Origin: Pseudomonas sp. SCB32
GTDB lineage: Bacteria; Pseudomonadota; Gammaproteobacteria; Pseudomonadales; Pseudomonadaceae
Assembly: GCF_009189165.1 (NCBI RefSeq)
Contig: NZ_CP045118.1
Span: 4,774,001-4,838,000, forward strand
Direction: 5' to 3'
Length of the DNA stretch: 64,000 bases
Part shown: positions 28,849 through 40,753 of the stretch, in pieces
Layout: every line of letters starts with the position of its first letter
Position numbering within the stretch: the stretch's first letter is position 1
Notes under the pieces: model-generated
What the model was told of the DNA's origin: nothing
Database searches by the model: none
Seen by the model: only the letters and a program-made list of their open reading frames with translations
Made by a program: the position numbers and the translations under genes

Positions 28849-29402
28849 AGCGTGGCTACCCGCACGATGGTGGTCACCACACGGCGACAGAGATCATCTT
28901 TGCAGTCCGATGTACCACCACCATTGTACTGGCCGCTGCCGCAGGCCACGCTGGTGGGTGGCGCCGAAATCGGGCTCATGCCCTGCCAGGCCACGGTGAT
29001 CAGGTACTGCCCGCTCCCCAGGGACTCGACGCAACCGCGCCCTCCCAGCATGGCGCCCGCCTTGACGTTTCCACCGCCGACTTCGGCGGCACCCTGCAGA
29101 TTGTTGCACCAGTCGGCCAGGTCAGCCTGTTGGCGCGTGGCGGTACTGGTCGAACAGGTCATTCCAGCACCCACGGGGCTGGCGCTACCGGTGACGTAGT
29201 TGGCGGAGTTGTTCGGATTGGCAGTCATCCGACTGGACATATCGTTGAGCAGCAACAGCGCCTGGGCACGCTGATAGGACTCCATGTCCGATAACTGCAT
29301 GCGCGTCTGCAGCTTGGCCAACCCGAGCAGGCCCAGAGAGATGATCAGGATGCTGACCAGCAACTCGATAAGGGTCAAACCACGCTGTCGAGAGAGAACC
29401 AT
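28845..29402 (-). CDS. pilV: Type IV pilus minor pilin PilV
   Basis: PilV is a minor pilin of the tip complex. The ATG at 29402 gives a 185-aa product beginning MVLSRQRGLTLIELLVSILI, where G|LTLIE is the prepilin peptidase site. The conserved PilV stretch LGLAKLQTRMQLSDMESYQRA follows, then AQALLLLNDMSSRM. The upstream GTG reading (29414) overlaps pilE and is less likely. Its stop overlaps the pilW start by 4 bp. The C-terminal region is divergent, as is usual for PilV. Confidence 0.92.
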   Translation of the reverse strand: MVLSRQRGLTLIELLVSILIISLGLLGLAKLQTRMQLSDMESYQRAQALLLLNDMSSRMTANPNNSANYVTGSASPVGAGMTCSTSTATRQQADLADWCNNLQGAAEVGGGNVKAGAMLGGRGCVESLGSGQYLITVAWQGMSPISAPPTSVACGSGQYNGGGTSDCKDDLCRRVVTTIVRVATL

Positions 29403-29407
29403 AGCGC

Positions 29408-29800
29408 TCACCACTTTGCCGTCGGAGTCTTGTTGCCGATGCTGTCGAGGGTCAAGGCACCGTCACTGGCTTGCCTGCCGCTAGGGGTAAACGTGATGGT
29501 GTAGGTCGGCGGCGTTGCTGCGTTATTGACGGTGATGCTGTAGCTGTAGTTGCTCGACACATCACTGGTCAGTGTGTAGCCGCTGCTCGCCATCGCCGCC
29601 GAATCCGCATAGATGCGATTGGCCAACAGGTATTGCTGCTCGCGATTGGCGATGTCCATCATCTGCGCCTGCGCGGCCGAGCGCTTGCCACGGATGATGT
29701 ACTGCTGATAGCTGGGATAGGCGATAGCCGCCAGAATGGCGACGATCGCGACAACAACCATCAATTCGATCAGGGTGAATCCACGGGAACGAATAGGCAT
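29408..29800 (-). CDS. pilE: Type IV pilus minor pilin PilE
   Basis: PilE is a minor pilin that bridges the tip complex and the pilus shaft. The 130-aa product starts MPIRSRGFTLIELMVVVAIV, a textbook class IVa leader and helix, followed by YPSYQQYIIRGKRSAAQAQM, diagnostic of the PilE/ComP group. RBS AAGAG is 8 nt upstream. It is the first gene of the cluster and sits only 5 bp before pilV. In PAO1 pilE is the last gene of the minor pilin cluster, so the order is permuted. The major pilin gene pilA is not in the window. Confidence 0.92.
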   Translation of the reverse strand: MPIRSRGFTLIELMVVVAIVAILAAIAYPSYQQYIIRGKRSAAQAQMMDIANREQQYLLANRIYADSAAMASSGYTLTSDVSSNYSYSITVNNAATPPTYTITFTPSGRQASDGALTLDSIGNKTPTAKW

Positions 29801-30324
29801 TATTCGGACTCTTGTTCTTTAGCCTTCCAAGACAACTCTATTCGCGAAATGGCGAACTGCCATTCCATTGACCGGCAATTTGAGACCAGTCGTCGCTCAG
29901 CGTTGTATAGGAAATCAATCAACGAATAATTCACGGGACCAAATCCCTCGAAAGACCGACCCAAAACGGCTCAAAGCCAGCAAGGACGCGTCATTAGAGC
30001 GAACCCCTCCGATTGCGACAAGTGCTATAGCGAGCGCTCATAGCCATCGTTTTTTTAATCTTTTCCCTGAAATACGCGATCTATGGCAGCCAGGGGCTGA
30101 AACTCTCCCTTAAAACCAAATAACGGATGTCAAAAAAAAGTTAAGGAATTGCCAGCATCAATTCAAAAGTGTGAACCACTTATCAGTATCCCTTCTCCAT
30201 CGCACCGGGTTTGGAAGCAGGACGCAGACGGGCCATTTGACCGAAACATTCCTCCAACGACCACGGCGGACAACAGCCCAAGCCATGGGTTGGACATGCT
30301 CTGAAAGCCCCTCCCGACAGGAAA
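29801..30324. other. A/T-enriched intergenic leader of the pilin operon
   Basis: No convincing gene was found in 524 bases. The base composition is clearly more A/T-rich than the surroundings, especially 30050-30180. A dyad AATGGC-N5-GCCATT sits at 29848-29864, about 48 bp before the pilE start. A structured stretch GCTAT...ATAGC enclosing the palindrome GAGCGCTC is at 30024-30044, followed by T7. No good sigma-54 (TGGCAC-N5-TTGC) match was found on the minus strand. Confidence 0.5.
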
Positions 30325-31875
30325 TCAGCCGGCGCTTTCGCGTCCTTCACGCAAAGCCTGCGCGAAAGCATCCAGCGGCATCGGCCTGCCAAACAAGTAC
30401 CCCTGCAGCACATCCACCTTTCGCTCGTTCAGGTAGCGCCACTGCTCCTCGGTTTCCACACCTTCGGCGATGATCATCAGGTCCAGCTTGCCGCACAGCT
30501 CGACGATGCTGTCGAGGATACGCACTGAAAGCGCATCGACACCGATCATCGCAACGAAGCTCTTGTCGATCTTCAGTGCATCCACCTTGAAACGATGCAG
30601 ATAGGCCAAGCTCGAGTTGCCGGTACCGAAATCATCGAGAGCGAGCCGGATTCCCTGGGCATCCAGGCGCTCGAACAACTGGTCAGTCAATTCGCTGGCG
30701 GCGATCAGCTCCCGCTCGGTCAGCTCCAGCACCAGGTTCAGCTGGTGCGGCAGGAACTTCGCCTGCAGCTTCAGGCAATCATCGAACAAGCCCGCTTCGC
30801 TGCAGTGCACGGCACTGATGTTGATGCCCAGATGAAAATCCGCCCCCAACAACTCGGCATAGGGAGCCAGTCCATCCCCCACCTGACGCATCAGGTCGCG
30901 CGTCATCGGCACGATCAGGCCCGAACGCTCGGCCATTGGGATGAACAGGTCCGGCCCGACCATACCCTCTCGCGGGTGCTGCCAACGCATCAACACCTCC
31001 GCGCCGACCCAGCGCCCATCACGCGCATCCACCAATGGCTGCAAGTAGGGGATGAACTCTCCGGCCATCAGTGCCCGCTCCAACTCCAGGCTCGGCGTCG
31101 CGGAACGCCCCCATAGCCAGTAGCAGGCCAATCCCGAGATGGCCCCCAGCATCAGCAGCAAGATGGCGAGCGGCAGTGCCTCCTGACGAATGTGACGCCA
31201 CTGCGAACCCTCGGGATAGCCTCCTATCACCGCATACGGGAAGCGTTCGGAGACCAGGCGAATATGGCCGATCGGCAAAGGGGCGGGCTCCCCTTCATGC
31301 ACATTCCCCTCTTCATCCATCCACGTCGCGCCGACCTGCAACTGCAGGTCACTGCGTTGATTGACCAGTTGCAGAGTGGTGCTCAGATAGCGCCCATCGA
31401 CAGTGGCCAGTGCGCCGTACTCCCCTTTGACTTCGCGCAGGATCAGCACGGCAACCTTGGGCGTCACCGGATTGCCCGCCATCAGGCGCAAGCGTCCTTC
31501 CACGTAGGAAGCGCCCTCCAACGGCTCCTTGAAATCACCAAATAACGAGGTGCAGTAGATATCGTCACCCCGCGTGAGATTGACCGAGCGCACGAACGGA
31601 ACCACAGCGACCTGTTCCCTCAGCACCAAGGTCGAGTCATTGCAGGGCTTACCCGCCTGCGAAAGCGCCACCCGGGCCGCCCCCTCGGCATTGCCCAGCA
31701 TGAGATCGAACAGGCGCAGCGCCTCGCTGGAGGCCGTATGCGCCTCGACGGACATGCTTCGCAAGGCCTGCCAATAGATGATGATGCCGCCCAGCGTCAG
31801 GGGGAGCACCGCCATCGACAGGGCAAACACCAAGCGTGGCACCCGCCGGCGTCGGGCATAGTTGCGTAACGGCAT
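30325..31875 (-). CDS. CSS-domain EAL cyclic-di-GMP phosphodiesterase
   Basis: This membrane phosphodiesterase degrades c-di-GMP. From the ATG at 31875 it is 516 aa. It has a first membrane span (LVFALSMAVLPLTLGGIIIYW), then a periplasmic CSS-motif domain with Cys78 (KPCNDS) and Cys108 (YCTSLFGDF). A second span follows at about 235-257, then a complete EAL domain. EAL is written EVLMRW; the metal and catalytic residues are seen in NISAVHC, ELTERELI, LALDDFGTGNSS, KIDKSFV, AEGVETEEQW and QGYLFGRP. In E. coli relatives the cysteine pair couples Dsb redox state to activity. Linkage to pili here is by neighbourhood only. A homologue lies at the same place in PAO1. Confidence 0.92.
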   Translation of the reverse strand: MPLRNYARRRRVPRLVFALSMAVLPLTLGGIIIYWQALRSMSVEAHTASSEALRLFDLMLGNAEGAARVALSQAGKPCNDSTLVLREQVAVVPFVRSVNLTRGDDIYCTSLFGDFKEPLEGASYVEGRLRLMAGNPVTPKVAVLILREVKGEYGALATVDGRYLSTTLQLVNQRSDLQLQVGATWMDEEGNVHEGEPAPLPIGHIRLVSERFPYAVIGGYPEGSQWRHIRQEALPLAILLLMLGAISGLACYWLWGRSATPSLELERALMAGEFIPYLQPLVDARDGRWVGAEVLMRWQHPREGMVGPDLFIPMAERSGLIVPMTRDLMRQVGDGLAPYAELLGADFHLGINISAVHCSEAGLFDDCLKLQAKFLPHQLNLVLELTERELIAASELTDQLFERLDAQGIRLALDDFGTGNSSLAYLHRFKVDALKIDKSFVAMIGVDALSVRILDSIVELCGKLDLMIIAEGVETEEQWRYLNERKVDVLQGYLFGRPMPLDAFAQALREGRESAG

Positions 31876-31980
31876 CCTCGTTCCTTGCTGTGCGACCTTT
31901 CGCCTCGCTTCCTGGGAAGCGTCATGGGTGCAGCTTAGAACAGAGGTCGCTCGATAAAGGCCGAATCTGGCCGGAAAACG

Positions 31981-31986
31981 TATAAT
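31981..31986 (+). promoter_or_regulatory. Possible -10 box for the RDD gene
   Basis: Perfect TATAAT, 60 bp upstream of the ATG at 32046, in the divergent region between the EAL gene and the RDD gene. No good -35 hexamer at 17 bp, so support is weak. Confidence 0.4.
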
Positions 31987-32045
31987 CCCGCCCGACTCAT
32001 CCAGGGCACCGCCCTGCCGACCCACGATTCGCTCCAGAAGGCGCC

Positions 32046-32558
32046 ATGTCCAGACCGCAGCTCCAGCCCGCGGGAAACTTCCCGCCCGCCACGCTCATCC
32101 GCCGCTTTGCCGCCATGTTCTATGACTTCCTGCTCTGTGTGGCACTGATGATGGTCGTGACCCTGATCTATCAGCAGGGCTTCCTGCGGCTCATCTATGG
32201 CAGCGAGAAGCTCAAGCAACTGGCCGACCAGGGCGGCTTGATCGGCGACCCGCTGCTGTCCAGCCTGTTGTTCATCAGCCTGTTCGCCTTCTTCGCCAAG
32301 TTCTGGACTCATAACGGCCAAACCCTCGGCATGCAGGTCTGGGGCATCCGCGTACAGAACGCCAACGGCTCGCGGATCAGCCTGCTACAGGCGTTGCTGC
32401 GCTTCGTGATTTCCATTGGTTCCTGGGCCTGCCTGGGCCTGGGCTTCCTGTGGATGCTCTGGGACAAGGACAAGCGAACCTGGCAGGACCGTTACTCGGA
32501 GAGCGTGGTGATCCAGATTCCCAAGGAAGTACGCAAGACGACCCAAGGACGGAGCTGA
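32046..32558 (+). CDS. RDD-family membrane protein
   Basis: The 170-aa product belongs to the RDD family of small inner-membrane proteins of poorly known function (some act as Na+/H+ antiporters in halophiles). Visible are LIRRFAAMFYDFLLCVALMM (RxxxxxxD in helix 1), a second span (LLSSLLFISLFAFFAKFW), the conserved THNGQTLGMQVWGIRV, a third span (ALLRFVISIGSWACLGLGFLW), and DKDKRTWQDRYSES near the end. It is divergent from the EAL gene and convergent with lptG, with a shared terminator. No specific substrate can be proposed. Confidence 0.9.
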   Translation: MSRPQLQPAGNFPPATLIRRFAAMFYDFLLCVALMMVVTLIYQQGFLRLIYGSEKLKQLADQGGLIGDPLLSSLLFISLFAFFAKFWTHNGQTLGMQVWGIRVQNANGSRISLLQALLRFVISIGSWACLGLGFLWMLWDKDKRTWQDRYSESVVIQIPKEVRKTTQGRS

Positions 32559-32578
32559 GCCCTTACCTGAGCCCGAAC

Positions 32579-32608
32579 AAAAAAAAGCCCGCCAATTGGC
32601 GGGCTTTT
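32579..32608. terminator. Bidirectional terminator between RDD gene and lptG
   Basis: AAAAAAGCCCGCC-AATT-GGCGGGCTTTT: strong stem with A and T tracts, between the convergent stops at 32558 and 32632. Confidence 0.93.
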
Positions 32609-32631
32609 CGTTGCTTCGAGCAGGGGCGCGG

Positions 32632-33699
32632 TCACCCCGCCCGTCGAAGCAGCAACGCTCCCAGGAAGGCGCAGATTGCCGCCGGCACCAGCACCGCCAG
32701 CAACGGCGGGAAGTTGAAGACCTGGCTGGAAGGGCCGAGCAGATCCTGGGCAATGCGGAAGGAGAAGCCCACGAGCACGCCGGTGAACACGCGCTGCCCC
32801 AGCGTCACGCTGCGCAGCGGGCCGAAGATGAAGGAAATCGCCATCAGCACCAGCGCAGCCGTGACCGCCGGCTGCAGGATCTTGGTCCAGAACGCCAGCC
32901 AATAGCGATTGGCGCTCAACCCCTGGTCCTCCAGGTAATGGATGTAGCTCCACAACCCGCTGATGGACAGGGCTTCAGGCTCCATCACAACCGTATTCAG
33001 CAGTTGCGGAGTGAGCTGGATATTCCATGGTTCGTACTGCGCCTCACGCACTTCGCTGCGCTTCTCATCCATATGCAGCACCGTGGTGGTGACGTTCTCC
33101 AGCACCCACTGGTTGTCACGGAAGCGCGCACGCTTGGCGAAGCTGGAAGTCTGCAGACGACGTGCTTCGTCGAAGTCGTAGCGGGTCACGCCCAGCAGGA
33201 CCCCATCCGAACGCACCACGTTGATCTGGATGAACTCGCGTCCCTGGCGGTGCCACAGGCCGGACGTCGAGTTCGTCACCCCGCCACCGCTCTGCGCCAG
33301 GGCACGGTCGTTCTGGGCCATGGTCTCGGTGTAAGGCACCACGTATTCGCCCAGCAGGATGCCGGCGCACATCAGCACCAGCATCGGTTTCATGACTGCC
33401 CAGACGATGCGCTGCAGCGATACGCCAGCGGCGCGCATGATGGTCAGCTCGCTGTTGCTGGCCAGGGTGCCGAGACCCACAAGGCAGCCGATCAGCGCAG
33501 CCATCGGCAGCATGTCGTAGGCGCGGCTGGGCGCGGTGAGAAGCACGAACTTGAGGGCATCAACGAGCGTGTAGGTGTCGTTGATCTGGCCCAGTTGATC
33601 GACGAACGCGAACAGTTCGGCCAGGCCGAGGATCACCCCGAGCACGGCGAGGATGGAGATGAAAACGGTGATGCCGATGTAACGATCCAGCTTACGCAT
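32632..33699 (-). CDS. lptG: LPS export permease LptG
   Basis: LptG and LptF form the inner-membrane ABC permease that extracts LPS for transport to the outer membrane. The 355-aa product begins MRKLDRYIGITVFISILAVL with an N-terminal span. It has the characteristic FALVDQLGQINDTYT-like segment, [19 protein letters not shown] and TIMRAAGVSLQRIVW (coupling helix). A periplasmic beta-jellyroll follows, then three C-terminal spans. The start lies within the end of lptF (8-bp overlap), so the two are coupled. The cognate ATPase LptB is elsewhere. Confidence 0.97.
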   Translation of the reverse strand: MRKLDRYIGITVFISILAVLGVILGLAELFAFVDQLGQINDTYTLVDALKFVLLTAPSRAYDMLPMAALIGCLVGLGTLASNSELTIMRAAGVSLQRIVWAVMKPMLVLMCAGILLGEYVVPYTETMAQNDRALAQSGGGVTNSTSGLWHRQGREFIQINVVRSDGVLLGVTRYDFDEARRLQTSSFAKRARFRDNQWVLENVTTTVLHMDEKRSEVREAQYEPWNIQLTPQLLNTVVMEPEALSISGLWSYIHYLEDQGLSANRYWLAFWTKILQPAVTAALVLMAISFIFGPLRSVTLGQRVFTGVLVGFSFRIAQDLLGPSSQVFNFPPLLAVLVPAAICAFLGALLLRRAG

Positions 33700-34816
33700 G
33701 GTTCAGCCCCCGCGCAGATTTCGCCTGTGCGGCGGCGAGCTTGAGCCGCAGCGGCTCCCAATACAGCAACAGCAATCCGATGCTCAGGAACAGGGCATGG
33801 ATCCACCACAGTCCCAACGCCAGGGGGATCTTGCCCTTGTCGAGCATGCCGCGGCCGGCGATCAGCAGCGCAAGGTACGCCATATAAAGCAGAACCGCCG
33901 GCAGCAGCTTGAGGAAACGCCCCTGACGCGGATTGACCCTCGAGAGCGGAACCGCCAGCACGGTGACCACGAAGACCAGCAGCGGAATCGAGAGGCGCCA
34001 TTGCAGCTCGGACTTCATCCGCACGTCAGTACTGCTGATCAGCTCGGAGGTGGGAATGGCGTCACGGTCATCGATCTCGCTGCTGACTTCCGGCTTGGGC
34101 AGCAGCACGCCGTAGGTGTCGTACTTGATCACCCGGTAGTCGGCCTGTCCCGGCGTGCCGTCGTAGCGATAGCCGTCCTTGAGGATCAGGTAGCGACTGC
34201 CATCGGCATGGATCTGCTGTTCGCCAGTGTTCGCCACCAGCACCGAAGCCCCGCCGTCCTTACCATTACGCGGCGGATTCTTGTCGGCAATGAATACGCC
34301 GCCCAGTTGCGTACGCTCATTGGCCAGGGTCTCGGTGTAGGTCACGCGCGAGCCTTCGCGCATCGACTGGAACCGCCCCGGCGCCAGGGTATCGAACTCG
34401 GTCATCGCATCCTGCTTGTTCAGCAGCAATTGCATCTGAGTAATACCCTGCGGCGCCGCCCACAGGCTCAGCCAGGCAACGACCAGCGACACCAGCAGCG
34501 CAGGGGCCAGGCTATAGACCGTCAGGCGCTGCTGGCTCATGCCGGTAGCGGTCAGCACCGTCATCTCGCTGTCCAGGTACAGCCGCCCGTACGCCAGCAG
34601 GATGCCCAGGAACAGCCCCAGCGGCAGGATCAGCTGGAGGAAGCCCGGCAGGCGCACGCCCATGATCATGAACAGCGAGCCCGGATCGAGCATGCCTTGG
34701 GCGGCCTGCGCCAGGTACTTGATGAAACGGCCGCTCATGATGATCACCAGCAACACGGCGCTCACCGCGCTCATGGTGATCAGCACTTCACGGGACAGAT
34801 AACGGAAGACAATCAA
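33692..34816 (-). CDS. lptF: LPS export permease LptF
   Basis: LptF is the partner of LptG in the LptBFG transporter. I place the start at the TTG at 34816, giving IVFRYLSREVLITMSAVSAV after the initiator, which fits P. aeruginosa, with GGAG 8 nt upstream; the product is 374 aa. A GTG three codons earlier (34825) has no room for a ribosome site. Six spans frame a periplasmic domain. LTATGMSQQRLTVYS is the coupling region, and the C-terminal spans include LLVFVVTVLAVPLSRVNPRQG. It is divergent from pepA. Confidence 0.93.
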   Translation of the reverse strand: MIVFRYLSREVLITMSAVSAVLLVIIMSGRFIKYLAQAAQGMLDPGSLFMIMGVRLPGFLQLILPLGLFLGILLAYGRLYLDSEMTVLTATGMSQQRLTVYSLAPALLVSLVVAWLSLWAAPQGITQMQLLLNKQDAMTEFDTLAPGRFQSMREGSRVTYTETLANERTQLGGVFIADKNPPRNGKDGGASVLVANTGEQQIHADGSRYLILKDGYRYDGTPGQADYRVIKYDTYGVLLPKPEVSSEIDDRDAIPTSELISSTDVRMKSELQWRLSIPLLVFVVTVLAVPLSRVNPRQGRFLKLLPAVLLYMAYLALLIAGRGMLDKGKIPLALGLWWIHALFLSIGLLLLYWEPLRLKLAAAQAKSARGLNHA

Positions 34817-34873
34817 ACCGGACACTCCAGGGTTGTCACGCTCAGCCGGCTACGCTCAAACTAGCCGTCGTGA

Positions 34874-36505
<1,632 letters not shown>

Positions 36506-36539
36506 TGGCACAGTGCAACCTGCCGATGGGATCGAACGC

Positions 36540-36968
36540 ATGACGCGCGTAGACTTCTACGTCATTCCCAGCGCCGATCCCGACGCACGCCTGACCATCG
36601 CCTGCCGCCTGGCCGAAAAGGCCTGGCGGCAAGGCATGCGCATCTTCGTGCTGTGCTCGGACGAGGACCAGCGTGAAGCGCTGGATGCTCGCCTGTGGAA
36701 CTTCCGTGGCGAAACCTTCATCCCACACAATGCGGTGGAAGAAGACGCCGACTCACCGGTGGTTCTCGCCCTCGGCGAGCCGCCGGAGAGCCACCGGGAC
36801 CTGCTGATCAACCTGACCCTGGCCATTCCCAACTGCGTCGACCGCTTCAACCGGGTCGCCGAACTGGTAATCGAGGAACCGGCAATTCGTCAGGCCGCGC
36901 GGGAGAATTTCCGACGCTACCGCGAGCAGGGCTATCCTTTGCAGGACCACCGCCTGCCACGCCCTTGA
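36540..36968 (+). CDS. holC: DNA polymerase III subunit chi
   Basis: HolC (chi) connects the clamp loader to SSB during replication. The 142-aa product starts MTRVDFYVIPSADPDARLTI and shows CRLAEKAWRQGMRIFVLCSD, the SSB-facing FRGETFIPHN, and the C-terminal RFNRVAELVIEEPAIRQAARENFRRYREQGY. The ATG at 36540 is chosen because upstream residues do not belong to the fold. It lies 34 bp after pepA; pepA-holC-valS is a conserved gammaproteobacterial order. Confidence 0.96.
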   Translation: MTRVDFYVIPSADPDARLTIACRLAEKAWRQGMRIFVLCSDEDQREALDARLWNFRGETFIPHNAVEEDADSPVVLALGEPPESHRDLLINLTLAIPNCVDRFNRVAELVIEEPAIRQAARENFRRYREQGYPLQDHRLPRP

Positions 36969-36987
36969 GAACGTTTCAGCCAAGACC

Positions 36988-37368
36988 ATGGACAGCCGTA
37001 AGCCTCCGCACGACCCCGACCACCTGCTGGAAGACCTGAAATCGATCCAGGAACTGCTGGACGAGTCAGGCGTCGAGCCGCCGCTGCTCACCGAATCCTT
37101 CGAGCCGGACAACATTCCACTGCTGTCCGACGTCGTCACGCCTGCGCAGCAACCGCCGGAACTGCCGGCCGCCAAGCCCGCCGAGCCCGCCGAGCCGAAA
37201 GTCTCGGAACAAGCCAGCGACCTCAATCGCCTGGACCTGGAGCTGCGCGCCGCCGCCCATCTGATCCTGCAGGACGTGATCGATGACTTCGCGCCGCAGA
37301 TCGAAGCCGAGCTCAAGCGTCGCCTGGAAGCCCGGATGCAGCGTCTGCTGGCCCAGCGCAAGAGCTGA
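36988..37368 (+). CDS. Conserved acidic protein between holC and valS
   Basis: The 126-aa product is of unknown function. It is acidic at the N-terminus (HDPDHLLEDLKSIQELLDES), has a Pro/Ala-rich middle (QPPELPAAKPAEPAEPK), and a helical, charged C-terminus (LILQDVIDDFAPQIEAELKRRLEARMQRLL). It has no signal peptide or membrane span. A homologous small gene occupies this place in other pseudomonads. Location suggests a link to chi/SSB or simply conserved co-transcription; no function can be assigned. Confidence 0.85.
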   Translation: MDSRKPPHDPDHLLEDLKSIQELLDESGVEPPLLTESFEPDNIPLLSDVVTPAQQPPELPAAKPAEPAEPKVSEQASDLNRLDLELRAAAHLILQDVIDDFAPQIEAELKRRLEARMQRLLAQRKS

Positions 37369-37410
37369 TTGCCCGCTCTGCGCACGCGGAAACGCCGGAG
37401 CCAACCTATA

Positions 37411-37457
37411 GGAGCGCCCCGTGGGTGCTATCGCGGGCAGGGCCCGCTCCTACAGGC
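37411..37457. repeat. Degenerate REP-type palindrome
   Basis: TAGGAGCGCC and GGGCCCGCTCCTACAG are opposed arms around TATCGCGGGCA. It is a decayed version of the palindrome at 40496-40541, located between the acidic-protein gene and valS. Confidence 0.65.
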
Positions 37458-37564
37458 GAGCATCGGCGCGATCACCATCAGCAAGCCCCCGGTGGCCTGA
37501 TCTCCCCGCCTCCCGTTATACTCAGCGGTTTTCCGTCTAGCCTTATCAGGGTCCCGCCGCGCTC

Positions 37565-40414
<2,850 letters not shown>

Positions 40415-40423
40415 GGCGTCATC

Positions 40424-40456
40424 CACAAGGCCCGCAAATGCGGGCCTTGTGCTTTT
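40424..40456 (+). terminator. Terminator of valS
   Basis: CACAAGGCCCGC-AAAT-GCGGGCCTTGTG, a 12-bp stem followed by CTTTT, 10 bp after the valS stop. Confidence 0.92.
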
Positions 40457-40495
40457 CGGGGCCACAAATCCCTCCGCGTCCCCAACGATCAACTG

Positions 40496-40541
40496 TAGGA
40501 GCGCGCCATGCGCGCGATCGCGGGCATGGCCCGCTCCTACG
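40496..40541. repeat. Near-perfect 46-bp REP palindrome
   Basis: The left arm GTAGGAGCGCGCCATGCGC and right arm GCATGGCCCGCTCCTAC meet at a CGCGATCGCG centre. Only a few positions break symmetry. It belongs to a different REP class from the 'GAGCTTGCTC' type at 16979 and 58727. Confidence 0.82.
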
Positions 40542-40753
40542 GCGCTTAGACTCACTCTGGCAAACAAGCTACGTCACCACTCCAGGCAGATCGATGCTGC
40601 CCTCGTCATTCCCCCACGGAATGACCTCGCGAAGAATGGTCACTTGGCGCCCGCCGCGCTTTACACCGAAGATCGCAACGCCGGGCCGCTCCAGGGGCTC
40701 GTCGGCACTCTGCCCGGAGCGGCCCCGGCATCAGCCCAAGGAGCCCGAAGTCC
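40542..40753. other. Leader region of the ThDP-enzyme gene
   Basis: About 210 bases without a supported gene. It must contain the promoter of the gene starting at 40754; no consensus -35/-10 pair was convincing. Confidence 0.4.

Noticed and set aside
29801..29900. Sigma-54 promoter for pilE
   Set aside because: TGGCAG is present on the minus strand, but no TTGC element stands at the required spacing.
29868..30113. 81-codon plus-strand ORF in the pilE leader
   Set aside because: No ribosome site, no conserved look and poor codon use; more likely chance.
23330..30324. tRNA-Leu as integration site of an island carrying the pilin operon
   Set aside because: No duplicate of the tRNA 3' end, no integrase and no other mobile gene was seen on either side.
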